From the NCBI GenBank assembly GCA_023229175.1, contig JALNZV010000025.1, positions 1 through 26,386 on the forward strand: a stretch of DNA of 26,386 nucleotides, in the 5' to 3' direction. Position numbers and translations under genes: made by a program. Below are positions 8,587 through 16,484 of the stretch, in pieces. This DNA comes from Tissierellaceae bacterium. GTDB lineage: Bacteria > Bacillota > Clostridia > Tissierellales > Tissierellaceae. Numbering within the stretch: position 1 is the first letter of the stretch; the number at the start of each line of letters is the position of its first letter. The notes under the pieces are model-generated. The model had not been told where the DNA came from. It saw nothing but the letters and a program-made list of their open reading frames with translations, and searched no databases.

Positions 8587-8671
8587 TTTAAAAAATGTTA
8601 CTATTTTGTAACCTTTTGAAAGGAGGGAAATGGATAAGGTTATATTTCGCAAATTTCAAGGAGGACATAAT

Positions 8672-9424
8672 ATGTTAAATAAGAAAAAAAAGGCAGCAAT
8701 CTCAATACTAGCTGCCACTGTACTTAGTTCATCAGCAGCCAGCGCTGCAAACTTTTACTATCCAACTGTTACTTATGGAAACAATTTCAATAAGGGCTAT
8801 GTGATAAATTACTACTACGACTACACCCCCATTGAAAATTATCCTCAATGGACATGGACCGTAGTAAGTACAAGCCCTGTGTCAAGACCTGGGACAACCA
8901 TTCAATTACCTGAAAAACCTTCTGTCCCAAATGTACCATCTAATCCCGTGCCAAATAATCCAAGACCAAATTACCCAGTGGAGACCCCAGAAATACCTAC
9001 TAAACCTACTAATCCCGCTCCTACTCCTTCTATTTCAGGCCTATCTGCCATAGAAGCTGAAGTGGTTAGATTAGTCAATGTAGAGAGACAAAGGGAAGGT
9101 TTGAGGCCGCTGGAAGCTAGTGTTGAACTGTCCAATGTTGCAAGAAAAAAATCAGAAGATATGGGAAAAAACAACTACTTTAATCACAATTCGCCTACTT
9201 ATGGTTCGCCCTTCGATATGATGAAATCTTTCGGTATCAAGTACGGCACTGCTGGAGAGAACATCGCAAAGGGTCAGCTTTCTGCCCAATCAGTGGTCAG
9301 GGCATGGATGAATTCCTCAGGTCATAGGGCAAATATCATGAACCCAAGTTTTACCAGAATAGGTGTAGGATACTATCAGACTGGCAATGGGACAAACTAT
9401 TGGACTCAAATGTTTACAAATTAA
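8672..9424 (+). CDS. Secreted CAP (SCP/PR-1) domain protein, YkwD-like
   Basis: From ATG 8672 (behind AGGAGG, 8-base spacer) the protein is 250 residues. It has a signal peptide (LNKKKKAAISILAATVL, then SSSAASA) and an aromatic Tyr-rich segment. A Pro/Asn/Thr-rich linker leads to a CAP domain over the last 120 or so residues, with AGENIAKG and SGHRANIMNP plus the two expected histidines (HNSP and GHR). Bacterial YkwD-type proteins are secreted and wall-associated; their biochemical activity is not settled. A second in-frame ATG at 8630 also has a nearby AGGAGG, but with only a 3-4 base spacer, and would put 14 polar residues in front of the signal peptide, so I prefer 8672. Confidence 0.9.
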   Translation: MLNKKKKAAISILAATVLSSSAASAANFYYPTVTYGNNFNKGYVINYYYDYTPIENYPQWTWTVVSTSPVSRPGTTIQLPEKPSVPNVPSNPVPNNPRPNYPVETPEIPTKPTNPAPTPSISGLSAIEAEVVRLVNVERQREGLRPLEASVELSNVARKKSEDMGKNNYFNHNSPTYGSPFDMMKSFGIKYGTAGENIAKGQLSAQSVVRAWMNSSGHRANIMNPSFTRIGVGYYQTGNGTNYWTQMFTN

Positions 9425-9443
9425 TTAGAGTATCAAAATATCA

Positions 9444-9473
9444 TTATCAATTATAATTTTTTTGTGATATAAT
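9444..9473 (+). promoter_or_regulatory. Promoter of the MATE efflux gene
   Basis: The -35 hexamer TTATCA (9444-9449), an 18-base spacer and an extended -10 TGA-TATAAT (9468-9473) make a good sigma-A-type promoter. Transcription should start near 9480, inside the palindrome at 9471-9509. Confidence 0.6.
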
Positions 9474-9509
9474 AGTAGTTGGCCTTCTAGCAGAAGGCTA
9501 ACTACTATT
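9471..9509. promoter_or_regulatory. Long palindrome overlapping the MATE promoter start site (candidate operator)
   Basis: The two 18-base arms pair with one G-T mismatch around a 3-base centre (agc). The left arm begins inside the -10 hexamer and includes the predicted start site, so the full stem would not be in the RNA. This favours a DNA operator for a dimeric regulator over an RNA hairpin. As a terminator of the preceding CAP gene it lacks a U-tract. Confidence 0.55.
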
Positions 9510-9525
9510 TAATTTAGGTGATCAG

Positions 9526-10923
9526 ATGAATAAAGAAAACGAAAGACGAAAATTGTTAGGAGAGGAGCCCATAGGAAGGCTTTTATTTAAATTCTCCCTG
9601 CCTGCAATTACTGGAATGATTGTAAACGCATTGTACAATGTTGTAGATAGAATATTTATTGGCAAAGGGGTTGGAGATTTAGCCATTGGCGGTATATTTA
9701 TTACTATGCCTATATCCTTGGTTATCATGGCTTTTGGTATGCTAATTGGCATTGGAGGAAATACCTTGGTGTCCATTAAATTGGGACAAGATAGGAAGGA
9801 AGAAGCAGAAAAAGTCACAGGAAATGCCTTTGTGCTTCTTATATTGGCTTCATTGGCCATAAGCGTTTTTGGACTCATTTTTCTAAAACCTCTATTGAAC
9901 GCCTTTGGTGCCTCACCTTCTAATTTTGGATACGCCTATGACTATATGAAAATCATACTAATAGGTGCACCCCTCCAGACCATTGGATTTGGAATGAACA
10001 ACTTTATTAGGGGAGAGGGAAGTCCAACTATTGCCATGAAAACTATGCTCATAGGAGCTATTACAAATACCATACTGGACCCCATTTTCATATTTGTATT
10101 CCATATGGGAGTACAAGGAGCTGCTTTAGCCACTATCATATCTCAAGGCTTATCTGCAATTTGGGTTATGAGGTATTTCTTTGGGGGCAAATCCATGCTT
10201 AGCATTAAAAAATCCTATTTGAAATTGAAATGGGAGATATTTAAGGACATCATAGCCATTGGCGTAGGACCTTTTAGTATGCAAATCGCTGGAAGCATGG
10301 TAACAGTTCTATTGAACAACAGCTTAAAGAACTACGGCGGTGACTTAGCAAATTCCAGCATGGCAGTTATAAATAGCGTGGCAATGATGGTAATGATGCC
10401 TGTATTTGGCATAAACCAAGGCTCTCAGCCCATTATAGGGTTTAACTACGGTGCCAAGAATTACGACAGAGTAAAGGAAACCCTTAAGTATTCTATTATA
10501 GCGGCTACAACCTTGACTTCATTGGGATTTGTACTGACACAATTTTTTCCTGTTAAGCTATATCAGCTATTTATAAGCAAAAATGGAAACCTTACGGAAA
10601 TTTCAAGGATTGGGGTTCCAGGCATGAGGACATACCTAGCTATGTTTCCCATAATAGGTTTTCAAGTGGTGAGTTCCAACTATTTTCAGGCAACGGGAAA
10701 GCCAAAGCAATCTATGTTTTTAAGTTTGTCTAGGCAAGTGCTTATCCTAATTCCTGCACTAATTATTCTTCCTAGAATATTTGGGCTAACTGGAGTATGG
10801 ATGGCAGGACCTTTGGCGGACTTTATCGCTTCTGTCCTTACTGCATTTTTCGTACTGCGGAGCATAAAAAATCTAGGAAATGAAACAAATCCTAGATTAA
10901 ATAAGACTATTGAAGAAAATTAA
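9526..10923 (+). CDS. MATE-family multidrug efflux pump (MepA/NorM-like)
   Basis: The 465-residue product is very hydrophobic and has the usual size and about 12 membrane helices of a MATE cation-coupled exporter. The N-terminus (PIGRLLFKFSLPAITGM) and NVVDRIFIG are typical, as is the pseudo-repeat in which the second half begins near residue 240 (IGVGPFSMQIAGS) with the conserved NQGSQPIIGFNYGA. The start at ATG 9526 follows AGGTGA with a short spacer. It stands alone between the CAP gene and a convergent NUDIX gene 4 bases away. A palindrome over its promoter suggests induction by some drug or metabolite. The substrate cannot be predicted. Confidence 0.92.
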   Translation: MNKENERRKLLGEEPIGRLLFKFSLPAITGMIVNALYNVVDRIFIGKGVGDLAIGGIFITMPISLVIMAFGMLIGIGGNTLVSIKLGQDRKEEAEKVTGNAFVLLILASLAISVFGLIFLKPLLNAFGASPSNFGYAYDYMKIILIGAPLQTIGFGMNNFIRGEGSPTIAMKTMLIGAITNTILDPIFIFVFHMGVQGAALATIISQGLSAIWVMRYFFGGKSMLSIKKSYLKLKWEIFKDIIAIGVGPFSMQIAGSMVTVLLNNSLKNYGGDLANSSMAVINSVAMMVMMPVFGINQGSQPIIGFNYGAKNYDRVKETLKYSIIAATTLTSLGFVLTQFFPVKLYQLFISKNGNLTEISRIGVPGMRTYLAMFPIIGFQVVSSNYFQATGKPKQSMFLSLSRQVLILIPALIILPRIFGLTGVWMAGPLADFIASVLTAFFVLRSIKNLGNETNPRLNKTIEEN

Positions 10924-10942
10924 GGGCCTAAATCAGACCCTT
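10915..10942 (-). terminator. Weak terminator at the convergent MATE/NUDIX ends
   Basis: On the minus strand a 7-base-pair stem (AAGGGTC with GGCCCTT, one G-U) with a 7-base loop is followed by AATTTTC. It covers both stop codons. The U-tract is short, so it is only a modest candidate; on the plus strand the stem has a mismatch. Confidence 0.35.
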
Positions 10943-11548
10943 TATTGTTTGTGTAAAATTATTCATCATCCTAGCTGTAAATCCCCATATAATATATTCT
11001 CCGTAATAGTAAAACATTACGACATTCTTTCCCTTTCTCCAATTATAGTCCTTCCCATTTGGTATTAAATTATAGGGAAATTCTTCGTTTATCACAGTTT
11101 CCAGTTCCAATTCGTATTTATCTGGTTCATTATCTAGAAAAAAGTCCAGGGGCACAGTAAATATATGATCCACTTCGTCTTTATTAGGTCGTATTTCTTT
11201 TACTTCTATGCCACTTATGGTGCCTACAAAGCAATGGATTGTAATGCCAGCATAGGATACTAAATAATCAAGTTCTCCAATGATTTCAATGCTTTCTCTC
11301 CCAATGTTTAATTCTTCCATAGTTTCCCTAATGGCGGCTTCCTCGTAAGTCTCACTGCCCTCTACTTCTCCACCGGGAAAGGATATTTCTCCAGGCTGCT
11401 GAGTCAAATCCTTTGACCTCAACTCAAATATTATTTCCAGTTTTCCTTCGTTTTCTACTATAGGTATGAGAACTGCATACCTATTTTTAATGTCCAAAGG
11501 CTTAGGGGTTCTATCTATTAATTTTTTAATAATATCTTTAATATCCAT
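10928..11548 (-). CDS. NUDIX hydrolase of the CoA-pyrophosphatase type
   Basis: The 206-residue product starts at ATG 11548 behind AGGAGG. The motif FELRSKDLTQQPGEISFPGG (about 41-60) is the signature of the CoA pyrophosphatase branch (NudL type), which cleaves CoA to 3',5'-ADP and phosphopantetheine. It merges into a NUDIX box at about 60-82 with the metal-binding REtmEE (74-79) intact; the usual Gly near the end of the box is Asn81 here and the hydrophobic residue after RE is Thr. It is last in a minus-strand operon after mscL and the patatin gene (29-base gap). The family is clear; exact substrate preference is inferred. Confidence 0.87.
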   Translation of the reverse strand: MDIKDIIKKLIDRTPKPLDIKNRYAVLIPIVENEGKLEIIFELRSKDLTQQPGEISFPGGEVEGSETYEEAAIRETMEELNIGRESIEIIGELDYLVSYAGITIHCFVGTISGIEVKEIRPNKDEVDHIFTVPLDFFLDNEPDKYELELETVINEEFPYNLIPNGKDYNWRKGKNVVMFYYYGEYIIWGFTARMMNNFTQTIKGLI

Positions 11549-11577
11549 ATTGCACCTCCTGACCTAAACCTTCTCCA

Positions 11578-12774
11578 TTAGCTAAAAATTATATCGGCTA
11601 TTTCCAATATAATTTCTTCCTTTCCAAATATGGGGATTATGTCCACCTTCTCGATTATCCTATCAAATGTACTTATCTCATCTCTTTCCTTGAGAATCTT
11701 TTGAGTCTTTACCAATTCTACCAGTTCCTCAAAACTGTAAATTTCATACTTGTTTATATTGCATTTCTCCGCCTTTTTCTCCAATAAATATATCAATAAA
11801 TCCTCATAATTCTTTGTCTTATCTAAGGAAAGCATGGAGTATATCTTTGGTACTATATCTTCAAATAATGTCCTCATATAATAGCCTTCGTGTAACCTAA
11901 GGATATCCCTTATTTGTGTTATTTGACTTTTACTTAAATTTAGCAAAATATTGAGAAAAAACTGTTCGTCACCCTTGGGCTCTATATAATATCTATCGCC
12001 TTTTAGCCCCCTTAAAGCCCTTAGGCCATCGTAATACCCCATTCTAATATTTGACCTAGCCCTTCTGCTGTCGTATTCTACGGTTCTTCCCAGATATTCA
12101 CTAGGGGATATGACTATAGAAGTCTTACCAGGTAATCTTATTCTTCGGGTTATGCCCTTGGCATGGGTCCTTATTAGTATAAGGTCTTTGTAACCTTTAT
12201 TAAGCAGCATTCTATAGGGAAGATTGTCGTAAAACCCACCGTCCAAGTACCTTTTTCCCCTTATCCTCTCGGATTTAAAAAATGGCAGATAGGCACTAGC
12301 TAGAAGGTAATGGGTTAGCTCTCCTTCTGGTATATCTTCTAAAAAGATATATAGTGGTTTAAATTCGCTTAAATTAATAGTTACTATGCCAAATTCCATA
12401 TGGGAACTTCTAATCTTTTCCTCGTCAATATATTCCTCCAGCAAAGCCTTTAAAGGGGTTATATCAAATCCCTTATCCCCGATGAAGGACTTAATCTTTT
12501 CCTTTATAAAGGGGAAATTCTCCCTAATTGGTCTCAGCTCCATTAGTTTTTCTATTTCCCTGTCATCTACGTCGATTACCATGGAATAGGAAATCCTGCT
12601 CCACAGTTCATAGCATTTGTCATAGTCTCCCTGTACTATCATGGCACCATTTAAAGCTCCAATGGAAGTGCCGACTACGCCGCCTATATCTATGCCTTCT
12701 TCCATTAGAGCCTTATATACGCCTATATGATATGATCCCTTTGCTCCTCCGCCTTCAAGGACTAGACCATACAT
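11578..12774 (-). CDS. Patatin-like phospholipase
   Basis: The 398-residue product starts at ATG 12774, after AGAGGTG. The patatin core occupies roughly residues 1-215. It has the oxyanion-hole loop GGGAKG (8-13), the nucleophile elbow GTSIG with Ser37, and the catalytic Asp178 in DGG, so the Ser-Asp dyad is complete. This family hydrolyses acyl chains from phospholipids or other lipids. The remaining 180 or so residues are a mostly helical extension I cannot assign. No signal peptide or membrane helix is seen, so it probably acts from the cytoplasm at the membrane. It follows mscL by 13 bases and precedes the CoA-type NUDIX gene, which hints at membrane-lipid turnover. Confidence 0.9.
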   Translation of the reverse strand: MYGLVLEGGGAKGSYHIGVYKALMEEGIDIGGVVGTSIGALNGAMIVQGDYDKCYELWSRISYSMVIDVDDREIEKLMELRPIRENFPFIKEKIKSFIGDKGFDITPLKALLEEYIDEEKIRSSHMEFGIVTINLSEFKPLYIFLEDIPEGELTHYLLASAYLPFFKSERIRGKRYLDGGFYDNLPYRMLLNKGYKDLILIRTHAKGITRRIRLPGKTSIVISPSEYLGRTVEYDSRRARSNIRMGYYDGLRALRGLKGDRYYIEPKGDEQFFLNILLNLSKSQITQIRDILRLHEGYYMRTLFEDIVPKIYSMLSLDKTKNYEDLLIYLLEKKAEKCNINKYEIYSFEELVELVKTQKILKERDEISTFDRIIEKVDIIPIFGKEEIILEIADIIFS

Positions 12775-12787
12775 CTATAACACCTCT

Positions 12788-13231
12788 TTACTCCTTCACA
12801 ATTTCTGATGTGCAATTGGGACACCTAGTAGCATCCAAATGAATCTCCGTAAAGCAATATGGACACGTCTTTGTAGTAGGTGCCGCCTCTACTACTTCTT
12901 CTTTTTTCTTAAATTTATTTAGCTGTTTGATTACCATAAAGATTGAAAAGGCAATGATTAAAAACTCGATAATAGTATTGATAAATATTCCATAGTTAAG
13001 CGTTGCTGCTCCTGCCTCTTGGGCTGCAGCTAGCGATGGAAACTTAGAACCATCGAGGCTGACAAATAAATTGGTAAAATCGACTTTACCTACAAGTAGG
13101 CCTATGACAGGCATTACCATGTCGTTTACCAAAGATGTGACTATTTTGCCAAAGGCTCCCCCTATAATTACCCCTATGGCCAAATCTACTACATTTCCCT
13201 TTACTGCAAATTCTTTAAATTCTTTTAGCAT
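12788..13231 (-). CDS. mscL: Large-conductance mechanosensitive channel MscL with C-terminal zinc ribbon
   Basis: I place the start at ATG 13231, 8 bases after GGAGG; an ATG at 13237 overlaps that site too closely. The 147-residue protein begins with the family sequence LKEFKEFAVKGNVVDLAIGVIIGGAFGKIV (cut here as LKEFKEFAVKG then NVVDLAIGVIIGGAFG). It has two membrane helices (about 14-46 and 82-102) flanking a periplasmic loop. The usual C-terminal amphipathic helix is replaced or followed by a CPYC...CPNC zinc ribbon at about 121-141. MscL is a homopentamer that opens at near-lytic tension to release solutes. It heads an operon with the patatin and NUDIX genes. Confidence 0.95.
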   Translation of the reverse strand: MLKEFKEFAVKGNVVDLAIGVIIGGAFGKIVTSLVNDMVMPVIGLLVGKVDFTNLFVSLDGSKFPSLAAAQEAGAATLNYGIFINTIIEFLIIAFSIFMVIKQLNKFKKKEEVVEAAPTTKTCPYCFTEIHLDATRCPNCTSEIVKE

Positions 13232-13284
13232 AAGCATCTCCTCCCTTGTGTTAAAATATACCCATAATCCTCCTTAATAAACTA

Positions 13285-13313
13285 TTGGAAACCTAGGGGA
13301 AATTTGATAGTAT
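13285..13313 (+). promoter_or_regulatory. Promoter of the dCMP deaminase gene
   Basis: TTGGAA (13285-13290), a 17-base spacer and TAGTAT (13308-13313) with an upstream TGA make a plausible extended -10 promoter. The predicted start is about 20 bases before the ATG at 13343. Confidence 0.5.
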
Positions 13314-13342
13314 TAAGGAGAATAAAATTAGGAGTTGATTAT

Positions 13343-13765
13343 ATGAGAAAACCTTGGAAGGAATACTTTATGGAAATAGCAGAAATTGTAGCCACTCGCG
13401 GCACCTGCGACAGGGCATATGTGGGCTGCCTTTTGGTCAACGACGACAATAGAATCGTCTCCACGGGGTACAATGGCTCCGTAGCAGGTAATCCCCATTG
13501 CGACGACGTGGGACATACCATGAGAGATGGCCACTGTATTGCCACCATCCACGCGGAAATGAATGCCCTATTATACTGTGCAAAGGAAGGAATTCCCGTA
13601 AAGGGCTGTACTGCCTATGTAACCCACTTTCCTTGCTTGAATTGTACAAAATCTTTGATACAGGCAGGAATTAAGTTTATATACTATAAGCACGAATACA
13701 GGGTAGATGAATACGCCATCGAACTACTTAAAAGAAATAACGTAGGATTTGAGCAGATTAAATAA
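13343..13765 (+). CDS. comEB: dCMP deaminase, ComEB type
   Basis: The start at ATG 13343 follows TAGGAG with an 8-base spacer; a possible upstream TTG at 13304 would add 13 residues that overlap the promoter. The 140-residue product has the zinc-dependent cytidine/deoxycytidylate deaminase motifs HAE (70-72, with Glu72 catalytic) and PCLNC (97-101). It also has the family's N-terminal MEIAEIVATRGTCDR and STGYNG. The enzyme converts dCMP to dUMP for dTMP synthesis. In Bacillus this gene is comEB within the comE locus, but no other com gene is nearby here. The 3' end overlaps the convergent RNase H gene by 8 bases. Confidence 0.92.
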   Translation: MRKPWKEYFMEIAEIVATRGTCDRAYVGCLLVNDDNRIVSTGYNGSVAGNPHCDDVGHTMRDGHCIATIHAEMNALLYCAKEGIPVKGCTAYVTHFPCLNCTKSLIQAGIKFIYYKHEYRVDEYAIELLKRNNVGFEQIK

Positions 13766-14363
13766 GGGCCTCCTTAGCCAATTTATCTGCCTCTTCGTTG
13801 TATTTCACGCCTGAGTGAGCCCGTACTTTGATAAATTTTACCTGTAATTTATCTTTGATGGAATCGTAAAACTCCTTATAGTTTTTGGTTCCATCTTTAT
13901 TTGTTTTCCAATTTCCCAAGGCCCAATTTTCAATGCCCGTATAGTCGTAGTGAAGGTAAAGAGTATTTATTCCCCTCTCTATGGCTATTTTCATGGCTTC
14001 CATAGCTCCCTTTAGTTCTCCCGACACATTTCTCATCTCTGCCAAATCCTTATGGTTTTCTTTGCCGCTAAAAGACTCCTCACCAGCTAGTGTCAAAAAC
14101 ACAACTCCATAGCTGTATTCAAACTTCTCCAGATTAAAACTACCATCTACATAGGCTATGGCCTCTTTTTCGCCCAAATCTAATATATCTACTTCATGTG
14201 CAATTTTGCTTTCTCCATCTATAAAACTTCTAGCCTCCTCGTAGGTGGGGAATTTTTTATATATGGCACCAGAGTAGCCCTTTACATTTTCTTCACATTC
14301 TTTCCACGTTTTATATATGCCGATATTTTTACCTTTTTTAACAGCGTAATAGTACTTTGCCAT
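13758..14363 (-). CDS. rnhA: Ribonuclease H1 with N-terminal viroplasmin-type hybrid-binding domain
   Basis: The 201-residue product starts at ATG 14363 after GGAGGTG. Residues 1-50 (YYYAVKKGKNIGIYKTW, then YSGAIYKKFPTYEEA) are the viroplasmin/RNase H1 N-terminal domain that binds RNA-DNA hybrids. Residues about 67-201 are the RNase H fold with the four acidic catalytic residues visible: Asp73 (YVDGS), Glu116 (GELKG), Asp140 and Asp193, plus His183 (RAHSG). It removes RNA from RNA-DNA hybrids such as R-loops and primer remnants. It converges on the dCMP deaminase gene with an 8-base overlap. Confidence 0.93.
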   Translation of the reverse strand: MAKYYYAVKKGKNIGIYKTWKECEENVKGYSGAIYKKFPTYEEARSFIDGESKIAHEVDILDLGEKEAIAYVDGSFNLEKFEYSYGVVFLTLAGEESFSGKENHKDLAEMRNVSGELKGAMEAMKIAIERGINTLYLHYDYTGIENWALGNWKTNKDGTKNYKEFYDSIKDKLQVKFIKVRAHSGVKYNEEADKLAKEALI

Positions 14364-14387
14364 TTTACACCTCCGCTTTAATGCCTT

Positions 14388-14396
14388 ATTATATCA
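14388..14396 (-). promoter_or_regulatory. Extended -10 promoter for the RNase H gene
   Basis: On the minus strand this reads TGA-TATAAT, 24 bases upstream of the ATG at 14363. The -35 position is weak. The same extended -10 core occurs at the MATE and arginase promoters. Confidence 0.5.
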
Positions 14397-14438
14397 CAGT
14401 TAGAGGCTATTTTTACTTTATAAAATCCATTATATTTC

Positions 14439-14468
14439 TTAACAATATAGCCATATTAATGATATAAT
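14439..14468 (+). promoter_or_regulatory. Promoter of the arginase gene
   Basis: TTAACA (14439-14444), an 18-base spacer and an extended -10 TGA-TATAAT (14463-14468) form a strong sigma-A promoter. This leaves a leader of about 60 bases, in which I see no riboswitch or operator. Confidence 0.6.
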
Positions 14469-14536
14469 ATTACTATATGAAATACAAAGGATTTATTTTT
14501 AAAATACATGGTTTACCATAAAAGGAGGGTTTTCCA

Positions 14537-15436
14537 ATGAAAATTGACATAATAGGAATGCCGCTATACTATGGCTGCGACAGAGATGGAGTTCAAACGG
14601 GGCCAAATACCATTAGAGAAAGGGGCCTTGAAGATATAATTCGAAAAAATGGACACAAAGTTCACGATATGGGCAATATCTATATTCCCTTCGTCCCCCA
14701 GGAGGATAAATACAAAGATCATCCGAAAATGAAATATCTAGGTGCAGTGGCTAAGGCCAATGAAGATTTAGCTAATAATGTTTATTCTTCTCTAAGTAGT
14801 GGTGGCTTTCCCTTTGTCATAGGCGGAGATCACGCCCTTGGCGCAGGCAGTATTGCAGGAGCAAGTAAGTTTTTTAACGAATTAGCAGTTATTTGGGTTG
14901 ATGCCCATGGAGATATAAATACAGAGGAGACATCCCCATCGGGAAATATACACGGTATGCCCTTGGCAGCATCTATGAATGTTGGGCACCCCATTCTGAC
15001 AAACATATATTTTGAGGGGATTAAGGTCAAACCGGAAAACGTATATATATTAGGTGGCAGGGACATAGATAGAGGGGAATTTGATTTGGCTGAAAGGCTA
15101 AATCTCAATCTATACACCTCCGATATAATCAATGAAAGGGGCCTAGATGCTATACTTGAAGAGATAATCGACAAAATAAACAAATCCCGCGTAGATGGCG
15201 TTCACCTGAGTTTTGACATAGATGTACTGGATTCCAGTTTAGTACCCGGTACTGGAACACCTGTTGAAAATGGATTTACCATGGAGGAAGGAAAACAGGT
15301 TTTCACGACTTTGCTGAAGGAAGGTTTTGTAAATTCCATGGACTTTGTGGAGTTAAACCCAAAAATAGACCACGAAGACGGCCGAACTGTGGATAATTGT
15401 ATGGATATTGTGGAGCATATATTTAAGGTTATATAA
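14537..15436 (+). CDS. rocF: Arginase
   Basis: The 299-residue product, the usual arginase length, starts at ATG 14537 behind AGGAGG. Manganese-binding motifs of the ureohydrolase family are all present: GGDHALG with His99, DAHGDIN with Asp122, His124 and Asp126, and SFDIDVLD later. The arginase-specific substrate loop NTEETSPSGNIHGMPL and PGTGTPV favour arginase over agmatinase. It hydrolyses arginine to ornithine and urea. The gene has its own promoter and terminator, and no other arginine genes are adjacent. Confidence 0.94.
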   Translation: MKIDIIGMPLYYGCDRDGVQTGPNTIRERGLEDIIRKNGHKVHDMGNIYIPFVPQEDKYKDHPKMKYLGAVAKANEDLANNVYSSLSSGGFPFVIGGDHALGAGSIAGASKFFNELAVIWVDAHGDINTEETSPSGNIHGMPLAASMNVGHPILTNIYFEGIKVKPENVYILGGRDIDRGEFDLAERLNLNLYTSDIINERGLDAILEEIIDKINKSRVDGVHLSFDIDVLDSSLVPGTGTPVENGFTMEEGKQVFTTLLKEGFVNSMDFVELNPKIDHEDGRTVDNCMDIVEHIFKVI

Positions 15437-15456
15437 TCAAAAGAACGAAGATTTTC

Positions 15457-15485
15457 AAATTAGGGACATTTATGTCCCTAATTTT
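15457..15485 (+). terminator. Rho-independent terminator of arginase
   Basis: A perfect 13-base-pair stem (AAATTAGGGACAT and its complement) around a TT centre begins 20 bases after the stop codon and ends in TTTT. Part of the U-tract is within the stem. Confidence 0.75.
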
Positions 15486-15535
15486 GAATAATAAGATAAT
15501 AGCTTAAGTCCAAGATATTAAAGGGGGCAGCAAAC

Positions 15536-16474
15536 ATGGACATTATAGAGATAAAAAATATTAGTAAAAAGTTCGATGACAAGGTCGTATTAGACGATAT
15601 TTCCTTTACTGTAGAGGAGGGGGACGTATTTGGATTAATAGGCCCCAATGGAGCTGGTAAATCTACCTTGATTAACATAATGACCGGCCTATTGGACCCA
15701 AATAACGGCTCTATCAGCATTGGCGGCTTCGATGTAGGAAAAGAGACATTAAAGGCAAAGGAGTTTTTTGGACTAGTACCTCAAGAATTAGCCTTGATGG
15801 AGGCAGTATCTGCAAATGACAATTTGGAGTTTTTTGGCAGCCTTTATGGATTAAAAGGCAAGGTCCTAAAAGATAGAATAGGCTATGCCTTGGAAATCAC
15901 AGGCCTATCTGAAAAAAGGAAGGATAAGGTCAAGAAATTCTCTGGCGGCATGAAAAGAAGGCTGAATTTAGCGGCGGCAATAATGCACAATCCTAAAATA
16001 CTTATTTTAGATGAGCCTACAGTAGGTATTGATCCCCAGTCAAGAAATCATATATTCCAGTTCATAAAGGGTGTTAATAAGGATAGAAATACTACTGTTA
16101 TCTACACATCCCACTATATGGAAGAGGTTGAGTACCTATGTAACAATATATTTATCATAGATGAGGGCAAAGAAGTGGCCTACGGCAGCAAAAACTCTGT
16201 GAAATCCATGATAAATAGGAATAATAAGGTACATCTTAGGGTCGAAAACTTAAATACGGATTTAATAGATAGCATTCGAGCTATAAATGGCGTAGTAGAT
16301 TGTGAAAATTCCCACGAAGAAATAGATTTATTGGTTGAAGAAAACAACTTTAAATTAGAACCATTATTGAAAATCCTTGAAAGCAACCATTCTACAATTA
16401 AAAGCATCAATGTGGCAGAGCCCAATCTGGAAGAAGTATTCCTTGCTTTAACTGGGAAAAAACTAAGGGATTAG
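15536..16474 (+). CDS. ABC exporter ATP-binding protein (LnrL-like)
   Basis: The 312-residue product starts at ATG 15536, after AAGGGGG. Walker A GPNGAGKST (36-44), Q-loop VPQE, signature FSGGMKRR (about 135-142), Walker B LILDEPT (about 156-162) and the switch His in YTSHYMEE are all intact. The 80-residue C-terminal extension is typical of ATPases that drive ABC-2 type drug and lantibiotic exporters. Two permease genes follow after 10 bases and with a 4-base overlap, an arrangement like linearmycin-resistance LnrLMN. The exported substrate is unknown, and no two-component system is adjacent. Confidence 0.92.
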   Translation: MDIIEIKNISKKFDDKVVLDDISFTVEEGDVFGLIGPNGAGKSTLINIMTGLLDPNNGSISIGGFDVGKETLKAKEFFGLVPQELALMEAVSANDNLEFFGSLYGLKGKVLKDRIGYALEITGLSEKRKDKVKKFSGGMKRRLNLAAAIMHNPKILILDEPTVGIDPQSRNHIFQFIKGVNKDRNTTVIYTSHYMEEVEYLCNNIFIIDEGKEVAYGSKNSVKSMINRNNKVHLRVENLNTDLIDSIRAINGVVDCENSHEEIDLLVEENNFKLEPLLKILESNHSTIKSINVAEPNLEEVFLALTGKKLRD

Positions 16475-16484
16475 GGGTGAAGAT

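Noticed and set aside
9425..9470. Terminator of the CAP gene in the AT-rich run around 9450-9463
   Set aside because: There is a T-run at 9456-9463 but no stable GC-containing stem before it.
13251..13265. Tiny leader-like frame (MGIF) with AGGAGG just before mscL
   Set aside because: Four codons with a 3-base spacer and no attenuator structure; most likely chance in a purine-rich leader.
15457..15485. AGGGACAT palindrome as a member of a dispersed repeat family
   Set aside because: I see no second copy in the window and its position after arginase fits a terminator.
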